Assembly: GCF_900111325.1 (NCBI RefSeq)
Contig: NZ_FOGW01000008.1
Span: 1-64,000 of the forward strand
Source of the DNA: Lachnobacterium bovis
GTDB taxonomy: Bacteria; Bacillota; Clostridia; Lachnospirales; Lachnospiraceae
Reading direction: 5' to 3'
Length of the DNA: 64,000 nt
Made by a program: the position numbers and the translations under genes. The notes under the pieces are model-generated. The model had not been told where the DNA came from, ran no database searches, and worked only from the letters and a program-made list of their open reading frames with translations. Every line of letters begins with the position of its first letter. Positions within the stretch are counted from its first letter, which is position 1. Shown one piece after another: positions 17,849-27,617 of this stretch.

Positions 17849-20602
17849 ATGAGTAAGAAATTAGTGTTGATAGATGGACATAGTATTTTGAATAGGGCAT
17901 ATTATGGATTGCCAGATTTAACAAATGCACAGGGATTGCATACTAATGCTGTGTATGGATTTATTAATATTATGTTTAAAATTTTAGAAGAAGAAAAGCC
18001 AGATTATATTACAGTAGCTTTTGATGTTCACGCACCAACATTTAGACATAAAATGTTTGAAGAATATAAAGGCAATAGAAAGTCTATGGATGAGGAACTT
18101 CGTCAGCAAGTTCCTCTTATGAAAAAAATGCTTACGGCAATGGGTGTTAAAATCATTGAGCTTGCAGGGTATGAGGCGGATGATCTTTTAGGAACAATAG
18201 CAAATAGAGCTGAAAAAGAAGGAATGAATGTTTCAATTATTTCAGGAGATAGAGATTTGCTTCAACTTGCGACAGATAAGGTTTTAATTAGAATTCCAAA
18301 GACTAAAAGAACAGGAACAGAAATTGAAAATTATTTTGCATCTGATGTTAAAGAAGCATATGGCGTAACACCTAAAGAATTTATTGACGTAAAAGCACTT
18401 CAGGGAGATTCGTCTGATAATTTTTCAGGAGTGCCAGGCATAGGTGAAAAAACAGCAAAAACTCTTGTGGCCGAATATGGTAGTATTGAAAAAATTCATG
18501 AAAATGCTGCGATTATTAAACCGCCAAGAGCGTCAAAGAATATCGTTGAATATTGGGAAGATGCAGTATTGTGCAAAAAATTGGCTACAATTTTAACAGA
18601 TGCTCCAATAGAATATAATTTTGAAGATGCAAAAATAGATAGTATTTCTGATTTATATACACAAGATGCATATTTATTGTGTAAGGAATTAGAATTTAAA
18701 AATTTATTAAATAGATTTGATGCAAAGGAAGAATCATTTAATATATCTGAATTAATAGAAGTTGTAGAAACAATTGAAAAAGCAGATAAGATTTTTGAAG
18801 AAATTAAAGATAAAAATATTGCATTTTACCTTGTAAAGCGAGAAAATAATAGTGTGGGACAATTTAATCAAGATAGTAATGGACAATTAGGTCTTTTTGA
18901 TTTTTCAACAGATTCAAAAGAAGATTTATTTGGACTTAGTCTTACATATTCAAAAGATAAAGTTTATTTTATTGAAGTTTGTAATGGAATAACTAGCGAT
19001 TATCTTAGAAACAAAATAAAGGAAACTACAGCAAACAAATTAATAACGAGAGATGTTAAATCACAAGTTAAATTGTTAGAACAGACGGGTGTTTTAAATC
19101 CTGCAGAAGATTTTGAAAAATATGTTGCATACAGAAGTAAGTTTGTAGATGCATCGATTGCGTCATATCTTATTAATCCAACAATTGGAGAGTATCCACT
19201 TGATGATATTGCTAAATCGTTTGCTGGTATTATGATTCCAACGCAAAAAGAGTTTTTTGGTAAAGAGACAATAGATGATATGTTTTCTAGCAATAAAAAT
19301 AAAGCAATTGAGTATGTAGCATATGAAAGTTATATACCTTTTATGGCAAATGATAATCTTATTGCTAGATTACAAAATGATAATATGCTTGAGCTTTTTG
19401 AAAAAGTAGAAATGCCATTAGCGTTTGTTTTAGCATCTATGGAAAAAGAGGGAATAATTCTTGACGCGCAGGCGTTAAAAGAATATTCTTCTAATCTAGA
19501 TGAGGGCATTTTAAAACTTCAAAAAAGCATCTATGAGAAAGCAGGGGAAGAATTTAATATAAATTCACCAAAACAGTTAGGTGTTATACTTTTTGAAAAA
19601 TTAGCTTTACCAAATGCTAAGAAAACTAAAACAGGATATTCAACATCTGCTGACATTTTAGATGGATTAAAAGCGCAATATCCTATAGTAAGTGAAATAT
19701 TAGAGTATAGACAGTTAACTAAACTTAAATCTACGTATGCTGACGGATTAAGAAATTACATTGAAGAGGATAATAGAGTTCGTACTACTTTCAACCAAAC
19801 AGTAACAGCTACAGGACGATTAAGTTCGACAGAACCAAATTTACAGAATATACCAATTAGAATAGAACTTGGTAAACAAATTAGAAAAGTTTTCCATGCA
19901 AAAGAAGGTTATGTTTTCGTTGATTCAGATTATTCACAGATAGAGCTAAGAGTGTTAGCGCATTTATCTGAAGATGAAAAATTAATAGATGCATACAAAC
20001 ATGGGAAAGATATTCATAGAAGTACAGCTTCGTTAGTTTTTGGAGTCCCATTTGATGAAGTTACATCGCTTCAAAGACGAAATGCTAAGGCAGTAAACTT
20101 TGGTATTGTGTACGGTATTAGTTCATTTGGATTGAGTAAAGATTTAGGCATTTCTAGAAAAGATGCATCAGAATACATTAAAAATTATTTTGAACAATAT
20201 CCAAAGATTAAGAAATATCTTGATAGCTGTATAGAAAGAGCAAAAGAAAAAAAATATGCATTGACTATGTTTAATAGAAGAAGACCAATGGTTGAACTTG
20301 AATCTAGTAATTTTATGACAAGACAATTTGGTGAACGTGTTGCGATGAATTCTCCTATTCAGGGAACAGCAGCAGATATTATTAAGATCGCAATGATAAG
20401 AGTACATGATCGAATTTTTAAAGAAAAATTAGAATCACGTTTACTTCTTCAAGTACACGATGAATTGTTAATTGAAGCAAAGGAAAGTGAACTAGAAGAG
20501 GTTAAAAAAATATTAAAAGAAGAAATGCAAGGAGCAGCTCAATTATCAGTTGACTTAGAAATTGACACACAAGTTGGCAAAAATTGGTATGATGCTCATT
20601 AG
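17849..20602 (+). CDS. polA: DNA polymerase I
   Basis: 917 residues. The 5' nuclease domain (about 1-290) has DGHSILNRAYYG, the YEADDLLGT cluster and GDSSDNFSGVPGIG (helix-hairpin). The middle domain (about 310-540) occupies the 3'-5' exonuclease place but shows no DxE or the other acidic proofreading motifs. The polymerase domain has motif A (VDSDYSQIELR, Asp694), motif B (RRNAKAVNFGIVYGIS) and motif C (QVHDELL, Asp871). It fills gaps and removes RNA primers in replication and repair. AAAGG lies about 12 nt before ATG. The coaE gene follows after 11 nt, a common pairing in Firmicutes. Confidence 0.97.
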   Translation: MSKKLVLIDGHSILNRAYYGLPDLTNAQGLHTNAVYGFINIMFKILEEEKPDYITVAFDVHAPTFRHKMFEEYKGNRKSMDEELRQQVPLMKKMLTAMGVKIIELAGYEADDLLGTIANRAEKEGMNVSIISGDRDLLQLATDKVLIRIPKTKRTGTEIENYFASDVKEAYGVTPKEFIDVKALQGDSSDNFSGVPGIGEKTAKTLVAEYGSIEKIHENAAIIKPPRASKNIVEYWEDAVLCKKLATILTDAPIEYNFEDAKIDSISDLYTQDAYLLCKELEFKNLLNRFDAKEESFNISELIEVVETIEKADKIFEEIKDKNIAFYLVKRENNSVGQFNQDSNGQLGLFDFSTDSKEDLFGLSLTYSKDKVYFIEVCNGITSDYLRNKIKETTANKLITRDVKSQVKLLEQTGVLNPAEDFEKYVAYRSKFVDASIASYLINPTIGEYPLDDIAKSFAGIMIPTQKEFFGKETIDDMFSSNKNKAIEYVAYESYIPFMANDNLIARLQNDNMLELFEKVEMPLAFVLASMEKEGIILDAQALKEYSSNLDEGILKLQKSIYEKAGEEFNINSPKQLGVILFEKLALPNAKKTKTGYSTSADILDGLKAQYPIVSEILEYRQLTKLKSTYADGLRNYIEEDNRVRTTFNQTVTATGRLSSTEPNLQNIPIRIELGKQIRKVFHAKEGYVFVDSDYSQIELRVLAHLSEDEKLIDAYKHGKDIHRSTASLVFGVPFDEVTSLQRRNAKAVNFGIVYGISSFGLSKDLGISRKDASEYIKNYFEQYPKIKKYLDSCIERAKEKKYALTMFNRRRPMVELESSNFMTRQFGERVAMNSPIQGTAADIIKIAMIRVHDRIFKEKLESRLLLQVHDELLIEAKESELEEVKKILKEEMQGAAQLSVDLEIDTQVGKNWYDAH

Positions 20603-20613
20603 AAGGAGATAAA

Positions 20614-21252
20614 ATGAAGTTTATAGGTATTACAGGTGGAGTCGGCGCAGGAAAATCAGCAATATTAAATTATTTAAATAATAAACCAAAGTATAGGGTT
20701 ATGTTAGCAGATGAGATTGCACACGAATTAATGAAATCAGGAACTGAGGTCTTTAAAACCATTTGTAATACCTTTAAAAATATAAATGATTCAGAAATAG
20801 GAAATCTTGTTGATGAATCGGGAGAATTTAATAGAAAGAATTTGGCAAAGTTAATTTTTTCTTCAGAGGAAAATAGAAAAAAAATAAATGACATTGTGCA
20901 TCCAGCGGTAAAAGAGTATGTTAAGGAACAATTTGCACTTGAAAAAGAAAGAGGACAGATAGAAGTTCTAGTACTAGAAGCCGCTTTGCTTATAGAAGAA
21001 AATTATGATGCAATTTGTGATGAACTTTGGTATATTTATACTAGTGAGGACAATCGTAGAAAACGTTTAAAGGAATCAAGGGGATATTCAGATGAAAAAA
21101 TAGATAATATTTTTTCAAGTCAATTACCTGAAGAGGAGTTTATCCAAAAATGCAAGGTCGTAATTGACAATAATAATTCACTTGAGAAAACTTTTCTACA
21201 AATTGAAAAAGTTTTGAGGGGTGAACTTAATGATGAATGTTTTAGACGGTAA
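20614..21252 (+). CDS. coaE: Dephospho-CoA kinase
   Basis: 212 residues with P-loop GGVGAGKS (8-15), the DxxxHE-like segment LADEIAHELM, and VLEAALLIEENY with the conserved acidic cluster. CoaE phosphorylates the 3' hydroxyl of dephospho-CoA in the last step of coenzyme A synthesis. AGAAGGAG sits 5-8 nt upstream of the start. The gene directly follows polA and its end overlaps the next start by 23 nt. Confidence 0.95.
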   Translation: MKFIGITGGVGAGKSAILNYLNNKPKYRVMLADEIAHELMKSGTEVFKTICNTFKNINDSEIGNLVDESGEFNRKNLAKLIFSSEENRKKINDIVHPAVKEYVKEQFALEKERGQIEVLVLEAALLIEENYDAICDELWYIYTSEDNRRKRLKESRGYSDEKIDNIFSSQLPEEEFIQKCKVVIDNNNSLEKTFLQIEKVLRGELNDECFRR

Positions 21253-23752
21253 GAAGGAGAATTTAGTGTTAGGTATCGATATCGGAACAAGAAATGTTGT
21301 CGGAACGGTTGGATATCGAACGGATGAAGGAAAGTTTATTGTTGTAGCACAGACGGTTAAAGAACATGTTACAAGAGCTATGTTAGATGGCCAAATTCAT
21401 GACATTGGTCGTGTGGCACAGGTCGTTTCGTGGGTGAAAGAGGAACTTGAAGTTCAAATTAATCAGCCACTGACAGAAGTGTGTATAGCTGCGGCTGGTC
21501 GTGTTTTAAAGACGGTAACGTGTCGTGCAGAATATAATTATCCAGAGGAAACAGTTGTAACAGGAGAAGATATTCATACTTTGGATTTAATTGGTGTTGA
21601 AAAGGCACAAGATTTATTAAATGAAAAAAATGATACGAATTATAAATTTTATTGTGTAGGTTATTCAGTAGTCAAATCTTATTTAAATGATGATCTTTTT
21701 ACTAGTCTAGAGGGGCATAAAGCTAATAAAATAGCAGAAGATATAATAGTTACTTTTTTACCAGAAGATGTTGTAGATGGATTATATTCAGCGGTCGGCC
21801 AAGCTGGATTATCTGTTGCTAATTTAACATTAGAGCCTATAGCTGCAATTAATGTTGCAATTCCAGAGAATTTTAGAATGTTAAATATTGCACTTGTAGA
21901 TGTTGGTGCAGGAACTTCCGATATTTGTATAACTAAGGAAGGCTCAATAACAGCGTATGGCATGATTCCACATGCAGGTGATGAACTTACAGAAGAAATT
22001 GTTCAACAGTATTTAGTTGATTTTCAAATGGCAGAGCATATTAAATTATCTTCAACAATTGATGATGAAGTGACATATGAAGATATTATGTCAATTAAAC
22101 ATTCGATTCCTTCAGAAGAAGTTTGGGAATTAACAGATAAAGTTGTAGATAGAATCACGTCAGAAGTAGCAGAAAAAATTATTGAATTAAACGGTGGACA
22201 AACAGTAAGTGCAACATTCGTAGTAGGTGGAGGTGGAAAAGTACATAATTTTACCAAAAAACTTGCAGAATACTTAAATCTTCCAGAAGAGCGAGTTGCA
22301 TTACGAGGAGAAGAGGTTTTAAAGGAAGTTACATTTCTTCAAGAAGATATCAAAAAAGACCCATTATTAGTTACTCCAATAGGAATTTGCTTGAATTATT
22401 ATGATAAAAAGAATAATTTTATTATGATTCGTTTTAATGGCGAAAGAATGAAATTATACGACAATAATCGTTTGACAATCGTTGATGCTGCATTACAAGC
22501 CGGTTTTTCAAATGATAAGCTATTTCCAAGAAGTGGTAAGGCTCTTAATTTCACAGTTAATGGAAATAAGAGGATTGTTAGAGGTGAGGTTGGAGAACCA
22601 GCAGTTATCACGTTAAATGGTAAACCGGCGAATATTAATACTCCACTTGAGCCAAATTGTAATGTAGAAATTATTCCATCTACACAAGGTGAGAGAGCTA
22701 GGTATACTATAAGTGAACTTGAAGAGTATACTTCTTCAATTATGACATTTATAGTAAATGGTAGATTGATTAATTGTCCTAAATTTTTAGAAGTAAATGG
22801 TGTCCTTGAACCAAGTTCATACGCAATTCAAGATGGGGATATTATTGAAAATAGAGGTTTTTATACGGTAGAACAAGTTGCAGAATTTATGGATGTCGAT
22901 ATTGATTTAGATGAAGATATTTATGTAAATAATAGATTAGCTGATATGAATTCATTAGTTTATGAGAATTTTTCAATTGAGTGGACAGTAAAAGAGTGCC
23001 ATATTGAAAATGCTAGCTATTATGCATCTGACGAACAGATAAAAGAAAGAAAATATCAAGAATCCTTAAGAGGCGCAAGTATTGGTTTAGGAAATTATGA
23101 ACAAAGTAGTGAGAATGATTTTGATGAAGAAGTTGAAAAAAAAGTTGAGTTAGAATCAAAAGAAATCTCAGAAGTAAACGAAGAAGCAGAAGCAAAAGAA
23201 GCAGAAGCAAAAGAAGCAAAAGAAGCAAAAGAAGCAAAAGAAGCAAAAGAAACATCAGACGACGAACTTGAATATTCAGATACTCCAATAGAGGTGGAAG
23301 ATGAATTAAGTGAAACGGAATTGTATTTTGATGTTGAATACCAAGATTGCGATACGCTAGAAGAAACATTTGACGAAGAATATGAAAAAATGGATGAGTA
23401 TAACAGTATTTTTGAGAAGAATGATTCTCGAAAAAATGATATTGATTTAGAAATTTCATATGATTTGAAAAAAAATCTAGACGAAGTTAAGGATAGTAGT
23501 TATAATGTTAATCATGGTGAGAATGAAGAGTCAGAAGAGGAAAAAGAAATTATTGTAACAGTTAATAATAGTCCAGTTACCTTAACTGATAAGAATTCTT
23601 ACGTATTTGTTGATATTTTTGATAAAATAAATTTTGATTTAAGCAACAGTCAAGGTCGTGGTATTATCACAACAATAAATGGACGAGATGCTAGATTCAC
23701 CGAAGAAATTCATACAGGTGATAAGATTGAAGTTTATTGGAAAGAGATGTAA
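21230..23752 (+). CDS. FtsA-like actin-fold ATPase with long C-terminal extension
   Basis: About 840 residues. Actin-fold ATPase motifs: phosphate-1 LGIDIGTRN (Asp17), an SHS2-like insertion (about 85-170), phosphate-2 VDVGAGTSD (Asp224), and adenosine FVVGGGGKV (about 328-336). The rest, about residues 405-840, holds two beta-rich ubiquitin/SLBB-like stretches, an acidic disordered region with EAK repeats (about 652-673), and a final similar beta-rich unit. Ordinary FtsA is about 420 residues and next to ftsZ; neither applies, so this is a divergent Clostridia paralogue of unknown partner. GTG 21221 opens the frame, but GAGGGG at 21216-21221 points to ATG 21230 (or 21233). It overlaps coaE. 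Confidence 0.75.
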   Translation: MMNVLDGKKENLVLGIDIGTRNVVGTVGYRTDEGKFIVVAQTVKEHVTRAMLDGQIHDIGRVAQVVSWVKEELEVQINQPLTEVCIAAAGRVLKTVTCRAEYNYPEETVVTGEDIHTLDLIGVEKAQDLLNEKNDTNYKFYCVGYSVVKSYLNDDLFTSLEGHKANKIAEDIIVTFLPEDVVDGLYSAVGQAGLSVANLTLEPIAAINVAIPENFRMLNIALVDVGAGTSDICITKEGSITAYGMIPHAGDELTEEIVQQYLVDFQMAEHIKLSSTIDDEVTYEDIMSIKHSIPSEEVWELTDKVVDRITSEVAEKIIELNGGQTVSATFVVGGGGKVHNFTKKLAEYLNLPEERVALRGEEVLKEVTFLQEDIKKDPLLVTPIGICLNYYDKKNNFIMIRFNGERMKLYDNNRLTIVDAALQAGFSNDKLFPRSGKALNFTVNGNKRIVRGEVGEPAVITLNGKPANINTPLEPNCNVEIIPSTQGERARYTISELEEYTSSIMTFIVNGRLINCPKFLEVNGVLEPSSYAIQDGDIIENRGFYTVEQVAEFMDVDIDLDEDIYVNNRLADMNSLVYENFSIEWTVKECHIENASYYASDEQIKERKYQESLRGASIGLGNYEQSSENDFDEEVEKKVELESKEISEVNEEAEAKEAEAKEAKEAKEAKEAKETSDDELEYSDTPIEVEDELSETELYFDVEYQDCDTLEETFDEEYEKMDEYNSIFEKNDSRKNDIDLEISYDLKKNLDEVKDSSYNVNHGENEESEEEKEIIVTVNNSPVTLTDKNSYVFVDIFDKINFDLSNSQGRGIITTINGRDARFTEEIHTGDKIEVYWKEM
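23183..23248 (+). repeat. EAK-coding 9-bp tandem repeat in the FtsA-like gene
   Basis: GAAGCAAAA repeats (two GAAGCAGAAGCAAAA units, then four 9-bp units) encode a Glu-Ala-Lys helix linker. The perfect repeats point to slippage. Confidence 0.9.
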
Positions 23753-24553
23753 ATGTTAGAATTATGTAGTATAGCAAGCGGTAGCAGCGGTAACTGCATA
23801 TACGTTGGAACCGATAATAATCACATTTTAGTTGATGCTGGAATTAGTGGTAAGAAAATTGAAAATGGTTTAAATGGTTTAGATTTAAAAACAAGTGAAA
23901 TTAAAGGTGTATTGATTACACATGAACACCTTGATCATATTGGAGGCCTAGGCGTCATATCAAGACGATATGGCCTTCCAATTTATGCTACACAGGGTAC
24001 TGTTAAGGGTATATTAAATAGCAAGAGTGTAGGAAAGATAGACGAAAGTTTATTTAGAATTATTAAACCGGATACAGATTTTGAGATTGGTGATATTAAG
24101 GTTCACGCATTACCGATTTCGCACGATGCAGCTGAACCAGTGGCGTATAGATTTAGTCACGGAGATAAAAAGGTTGCAGTTGTAACTGATCTTGGTACTT
24201 ATGATGAAAAGCTTGTAGAAGCCTTACAAAATCTTGATGCTTTATTATTAGAAGCCAATCATGATATTAATATGCTTCAGGTTGGTAAATATCCATATGT
24301 TTTGAAGCAACGAATCCTTGGAGACAAGGGACATCTATCGAATGAACGAAGTGGTCAATTTCTTGGTCATCTTCTTCATGATAAATTTCAAACAGTTATG
24401 CTAGGACATCTTAGTAAAGATAATAATCTAGAGGAGCTAGCATACGAAACAGTTCGTCTTGAGGTTACATTAGGAGATCATAAATATAAAGCTGATGATT
24501 TTCCAATTAAAGTGGCAAAAAGAGATGAATTATCAGAAAGAATTTGTGTTTAG
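23753..24553 (+). CDS. Metallo-beta-lactamase fold hydrolase (WalJ/YycJ-like)
   Basis: 266 residues. The start LELCSIASGSSGNCIYVG is characteristic of the YycJ/WalJ group, and the zinc motif THEHLDHIGG (His57, His59, Asp61, His62) is intact; later ligands are in LPISHDAAEP, VTDLG and MLGHLSKDNN. Members of this group act as exonucleases or cell-wall-linked regulators; the precise role here is open. The start lies immediately after the stop of the previous gene with only a weak GAGA ribosome site, so translation is likely coupled. Confidence 0.87.
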   Translation: MLELCSIASGSSGNCIYVGTDNNHILVDAGISGKKIENGLNGLDLKTSEIKGVLITHEHLDHIGGLGVISRRYGLPIYATQGTVKGILNSKSVGKIDESLFRIIKPDTDFEIGDIKVHALPISHDAAEPVAYRFSHGDKKVAVVTDLGTYDEKLVEALQNLDALLLEANHDINMLQVGKYPYVLKQRILGDKGHLSNERSGQFLGHLLHDKFQTVMLGHLSKDNNLEELAYETVRLEVTLGDHKYKADDFPIKVAKRDELSERICV

Positions 24554-24569
24554 TAAAAGGAGAGAAAAA

Positions 24570-24842
24570 ATGGATAAGAGCATTATTACAGTTGTAGGAC
24601 AAGATACAGTAGGTATCATCGCAAAGGTCTGTACATATTTAGCAGAAAGTGAAATAAATGTATTAGATATTTCACAGACAATAGTATCAGGATATTTTAA
24701 TATGATGATGATTGTTGATATGCAAAATGCTAAAAAAGAGTTCGCAGTAATTAACGAAGAAATGGAAAAATTAGGCGAAGAAATTGGAGTCTCTGTTAAG
24801 TGCCAAAGAGAAGAAATTTTTAATATGATGCACAGAATTTAA
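24570..24842 (+). CDS. ACT-domain protein, UPF0237 family
   Basis: 90 residues, one ACT domain: SIITVVGQDTVGIIAKVCTY, then ISQTIVSGYFNMMMIVD. The frame is open earlier, but AAAGGAGAG just before ATG 24570 fixes the start. ACT domains bind amino acids or other small ligands. This family is regularly encoded next to UPF0210 (the next gene), so the two likely act together, with the ACT protein as sensor. The actual function of the pair is not known to me. Confidence 0.9.
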   Translation: MDKSIITVVGQDTVGIIAKVCTYLAESEINVLDISQTIVSGYFNMMMIVDMQNAKKEFAVINEEMEKLGEEIGVSVKCQREEIFNMMHRI

Positions 24843-24886
24843 TTTTCAAAGAAATAAGGCAATTTTTAGATGGAGGACTCTAAATT

Positions 24887-26251
24887 ATGATAAATAGTTT
24901 TGAAGTAAAAGAAACAAATGAAATGATTGAAAAAGAAAACCTAGACGTAAGAACAATTACAATGGGTATAAGTCTTTTAGATTGTATAGATTCAGATTTA
25001 ACTAAGTTAAATGAGAATATTTATAATAAGATTACAACATTAGCAAAAGATCTTGTAAAAGTAGGAAATGACATCGAAAGAAGTTATGGTATTCCAATTG
25101 TTAATAAAAGAATTTCAGTTACACCAATTGCTTTAATTGGTGGATCTGCATGTAAAACAATAGAAGATTTTGCATCTATTGCAAAAACATTAGATAGGGC
25201 AGCAAAGGACGTTGGTGTAAATTTAATTGGTGGATATTCTGCTATTGTGTCAAAGGGTATGACTGCAGCAGAGGAATTATTGATTAAGTCAATTCCATTA
25301 GCATTACACACAACAGAAAGAGTTTGTAGTTCTGTTAATGTTGGTTCTACTAAAGTTGGAATTAACATGGATGCTGTTAAAATGTTAGGTAATATTATAC
25401 TTGAAGTTGCTAATAATTCTAAAGATAATGATTCAGCAGAATGTATGAAGCTTGTAGTATTTTGTAATGCACCAGATGATAATCCATTCATGGCGGGAGC
25501 TTTTCATGGTGTAACAGAAGCAGATGCTATAATTAATGTTGGTGTTAGTGGTCCAGGTGTAGTTAAAAAAGCATTAGAGAGCGTTCGTGGAGAGAGCTTT
25601 GAAGTTCTTTGCGAAACTATCAAGAAAACTGCTTTTAAAGTAACTAGAGTTGGTCAGTTAGTTGCTAAAGAAGCTTCAAAAGCATTAGATATTCCATTTG
25701 GTATTGTAGACTTATCACTTGCTCCAACTCCAGCTGTTGGTGATAGTGTAGCCGATATATTATGTGAGATTGGTTTAGAGTATGCTGGTGCGCCAGGAAC
25801 AACAGCAGCACTTGCACTTTTAAATGATCAGGTTAAAAAAGGTGGAATTATGGCTTCATCATATGTTGGTGGATTAAGTGGTGCATTTATTCCTGTTAGT
25901 GAAGATCAAGGTATGATTAATGCAGTAGAAGCAGGAGCAATTACAATTGAGAAACTTGAAGCAATGACATGTGTATGTTCGGTTGGTTTAGATATGATTG
26001 CCATACCAGGTGATACAAAGGCTTCAACAATTTCTGGAATTATTGCTGATGAAATGGCTATTGGTATGATTAATCAAAAGACAACAGCAGCACGTTTGAT
26101 TCCAGCAATAGGTAAAAAAGTAGGAGATAAAGTTGAATTTGGTGGCTTATTTGGATATGCTCCAGTAATGCCAGTTAATAATTATTCATGTGAGAATTTT
26201 ATTAATCGTGGAGGAAGAATTCCTGCTCCAGTTCATAGCTTTAAGAACTAA
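24887..26251 (+). CDS. UPF0210 (DUF711, PFL-like) family protein
   Basis: 454 residues, full length for the family. Recognisable parts are VRTITMGISLLDCID near the start, the Gly-rich LIGGYSAIVSKGM, and FGIVDLSLAPTPAVGDSVADIL. Structures of the family resemble the ten-stranded barrel of glycyl-radical enzymes, but the glycyl-radical loop is not evident here. It follows its usual partner, the UPF0237 ACT protein, after 44 nt. GGAGG lies 10 nt before ATG. A strong terminator follows, so it ends the long operon that starts at the thioesterase. Function unknown. Confidence 0.9.
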   Translation: MINSFEVKETNEMIEKENLDVRTITMGISLLDCIDSDLTKLNENIYNKITTLAKDLVKVGNDIERSYGIPIVNKRISVTPIALIGGSACKTIEDFASIAKTLDRAAKDVGVNLIGGYSAIVSKGMTAAEELLIKSIPLALHTTERVCSSVNVGSTKVGINMDAVKMLGNIILEVANNSKDNDSAECMKLVVFCNAPDDNPFMAGAFHGVTEADAIINVGVSGPGVVKKALESVRGESFEVLCETIKKTAFKVTRVGQLVAKEASKALDIPFGIVDLSLAPTPAVGDSVADILCEIGLEYAGAPGTTAALALLNDQVKKGGIMASSYVGGLSGAFIPVSEDQGMINAVEAGAITIEKLEAMTCVCSVGLDMIAIPGDTKASTISGIIADEMAIGMINQKTTAARLIPAIGKKVGDKVEFGGLFGYAPVMPVNNYSCENFINRGGRIPAPVHSFKN

Positions 26252-26264
26252 TTTATTGAATGGT

Positions 26265-26300
26265 AAAGGACTTCTAATTTATTTAGGAGTCCTTTTTTTT
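26265..26300 (+). terminator. Terminator of the polA-UPF0210 gene run
   Basis: A 13-bp stem with one G-U pair (26265-26277 with 26283-26295) is followed by at least eight T. Its tail ends just before the ribosome binding site of the next gene, so that gene probably relies on readthrough or a promoter I cannot see. Confidence 0.88.
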
Positions 26301-26316
26301 ATAAGGGGGACAATAA

Positions 26317-27585
26317 ATGAAAAAAATAAAAAAGGCTGTTTTGCTAAAAGGCGATAAGTCAAATTGGGGACATGCATCGGAAGAGATTGCACTTGAATTG
26401 GAGAAAAGAAAAATAGATACGTATTTTATTGATTATACAAATATTATTGAAACAATTTCGGGTTTAGATGAGTTTATAGATGATGAGAATGCGATGTTTA
26501 TAACGTTCAATTTTAGAGGATTAAATGATGAGATTTTTTTTCAAGATGAAGATGGCAGTTCTATTTGGAGTAAATATAGTTTTAAATATATTAATATTTT
26601 GACAGATCACCCTAGTTTTTTTCATGATAGATTGATAATTGAAAATAAAAAAATGGTTTTGTATTGCATAGATTATGATTATGTAGAATATATAAAGAAT
26701 TATTATCCAAAAAGCAAAGTATTTTTCCTAGAAATGGCAGGAAATCTTAGAGTAGATTATAACATGGGCTTTATAGGCGATGATATAAAATATACGGATG
26801 TTTCGTATGGAGTCAAGTACAGAGATTATGAGAAAATATTAGATTATGGAGAATTTCTTTTACCAATAAAAGATAGAGAAATGGATGTTACGTTTATTGG
26901 AAATTATATACCTGTACAGAATTTGCTCAGTAAAATGGAATGTTTTGAAGAGTTTAAAGTTAATCAAGTAAAACAGATTTTGATTTTGTTAAGCAAGAAT
27001 AAAAAGGCAACGTTTGAAGAAATTTTAAAACAGTTTTTTGATGATGAAAAAGTTAAATATTCTGATGAAGAGTTTCCACAAAAAGTAGAAGAGTTAAGTA
27101 CAGTAAATTTGTGCTTAAGAACAATTTATAGAGAAAAATTAATTAGAACGCTTACAAATGAAGATATTAAGATACATGTTTTTGGTGATGATTGGGATTC
27201 ATTTAAGTGCGATAAACCATGGAATATTATTAGAAGTGCCGAAAGAGTTGATACAAATGAAGCGGTAAAAATCATCCAAAATTCAAAGATTTCGCTTAAT
27301 TCCATGCCACTTTTAAAGAATGGAGTACACGAAAGAGTATTGACTGCGATGCTTCAAAAAGCGGTTGCCGTAACTGATTCAAATGAATATATAGAGGATA
27401 ATTTTGAAAAAGGAAAGGATATTGTAACTTATGATTTGAATAGAATTTCAAAGTTACCAAAGAAGATCAAGGGATTATTAGAGAATGAAGAATTGATGCA
27501 AAATATAGCGGATAGAGGTTATATAAGGGCACATTCTAACTATATGTGGAAGGATAGAGTCGACGAGCTATTAAAACATATATAA
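26317..27585 (+). CDS. CgeB-like family 1 glycosyltransferase
   Basis: 422 residues. The C-terminal ~150 residues match the Glyco_trans_1_2 half-domain: IHVFGDDWDSF, the NSKISLNSMPLLKNGVHER stretch and TAMLQKAVAVTDSNEY, where the His-Glu-Arg and Glu near the sugar-nucleotide site are kept. The N-terminal part is the DUF3880-like partner half of a GT-B fold. Such proteins occur near surface-polysaccharide or spore/flagellar glycosylation genes, but no such neighbours are here, so donor and acceptor are unknown. AAGGGGG is 7-8 nt before the ATG. No membrane segment is seen. Confidence 0.78.
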   Translation: MKKIKKAVLLKGDKSNWGHASEEIALELEKRKIDTYFIDYTNIIETISGLDEFIDDENAMFITFNFRGLNDEIFFQDEDGSSIWSKYSFKYINILTDHPSFFHDRLIIENKKMVLYCIDYDYVEYIKNYYPKSKVFFLEMAGNLRVDYNMGFIGDDIKYTDVSYGVKYRDYEKILDYGEFLLPIKDREMDVTFIGNYIPVQNLLSKMECFEEFKVNQVKQILILLSKNKKATFEEILKQFFDDEKVKYSDEEFPQKVEELSTVNLCLRTIYREKLIRTLTNEDIKIHVFGDDWDSFKCDKPWNIIRSAERVDTNEAVKIIQNSKISLNSMPLLKNGVHERVLTAMLQKAVAVTDSNEYIEDNFEKGKDIVTYDLNRISKLPKKIKGLLENEELMQNIADRGYIRAHSNYMWKDRVDELLKHI

Positions 27586-27617
27586 GATTCACTAATAAAA
27601 CGATTAAAATTAATTAT

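Noticed and set aside
23013..23459. Reverse-strand frame with a long poly-Leu stretch
   Set aside because: It is antisense to the EAK repeat of the FtsA-like gene and has no ribosome site.
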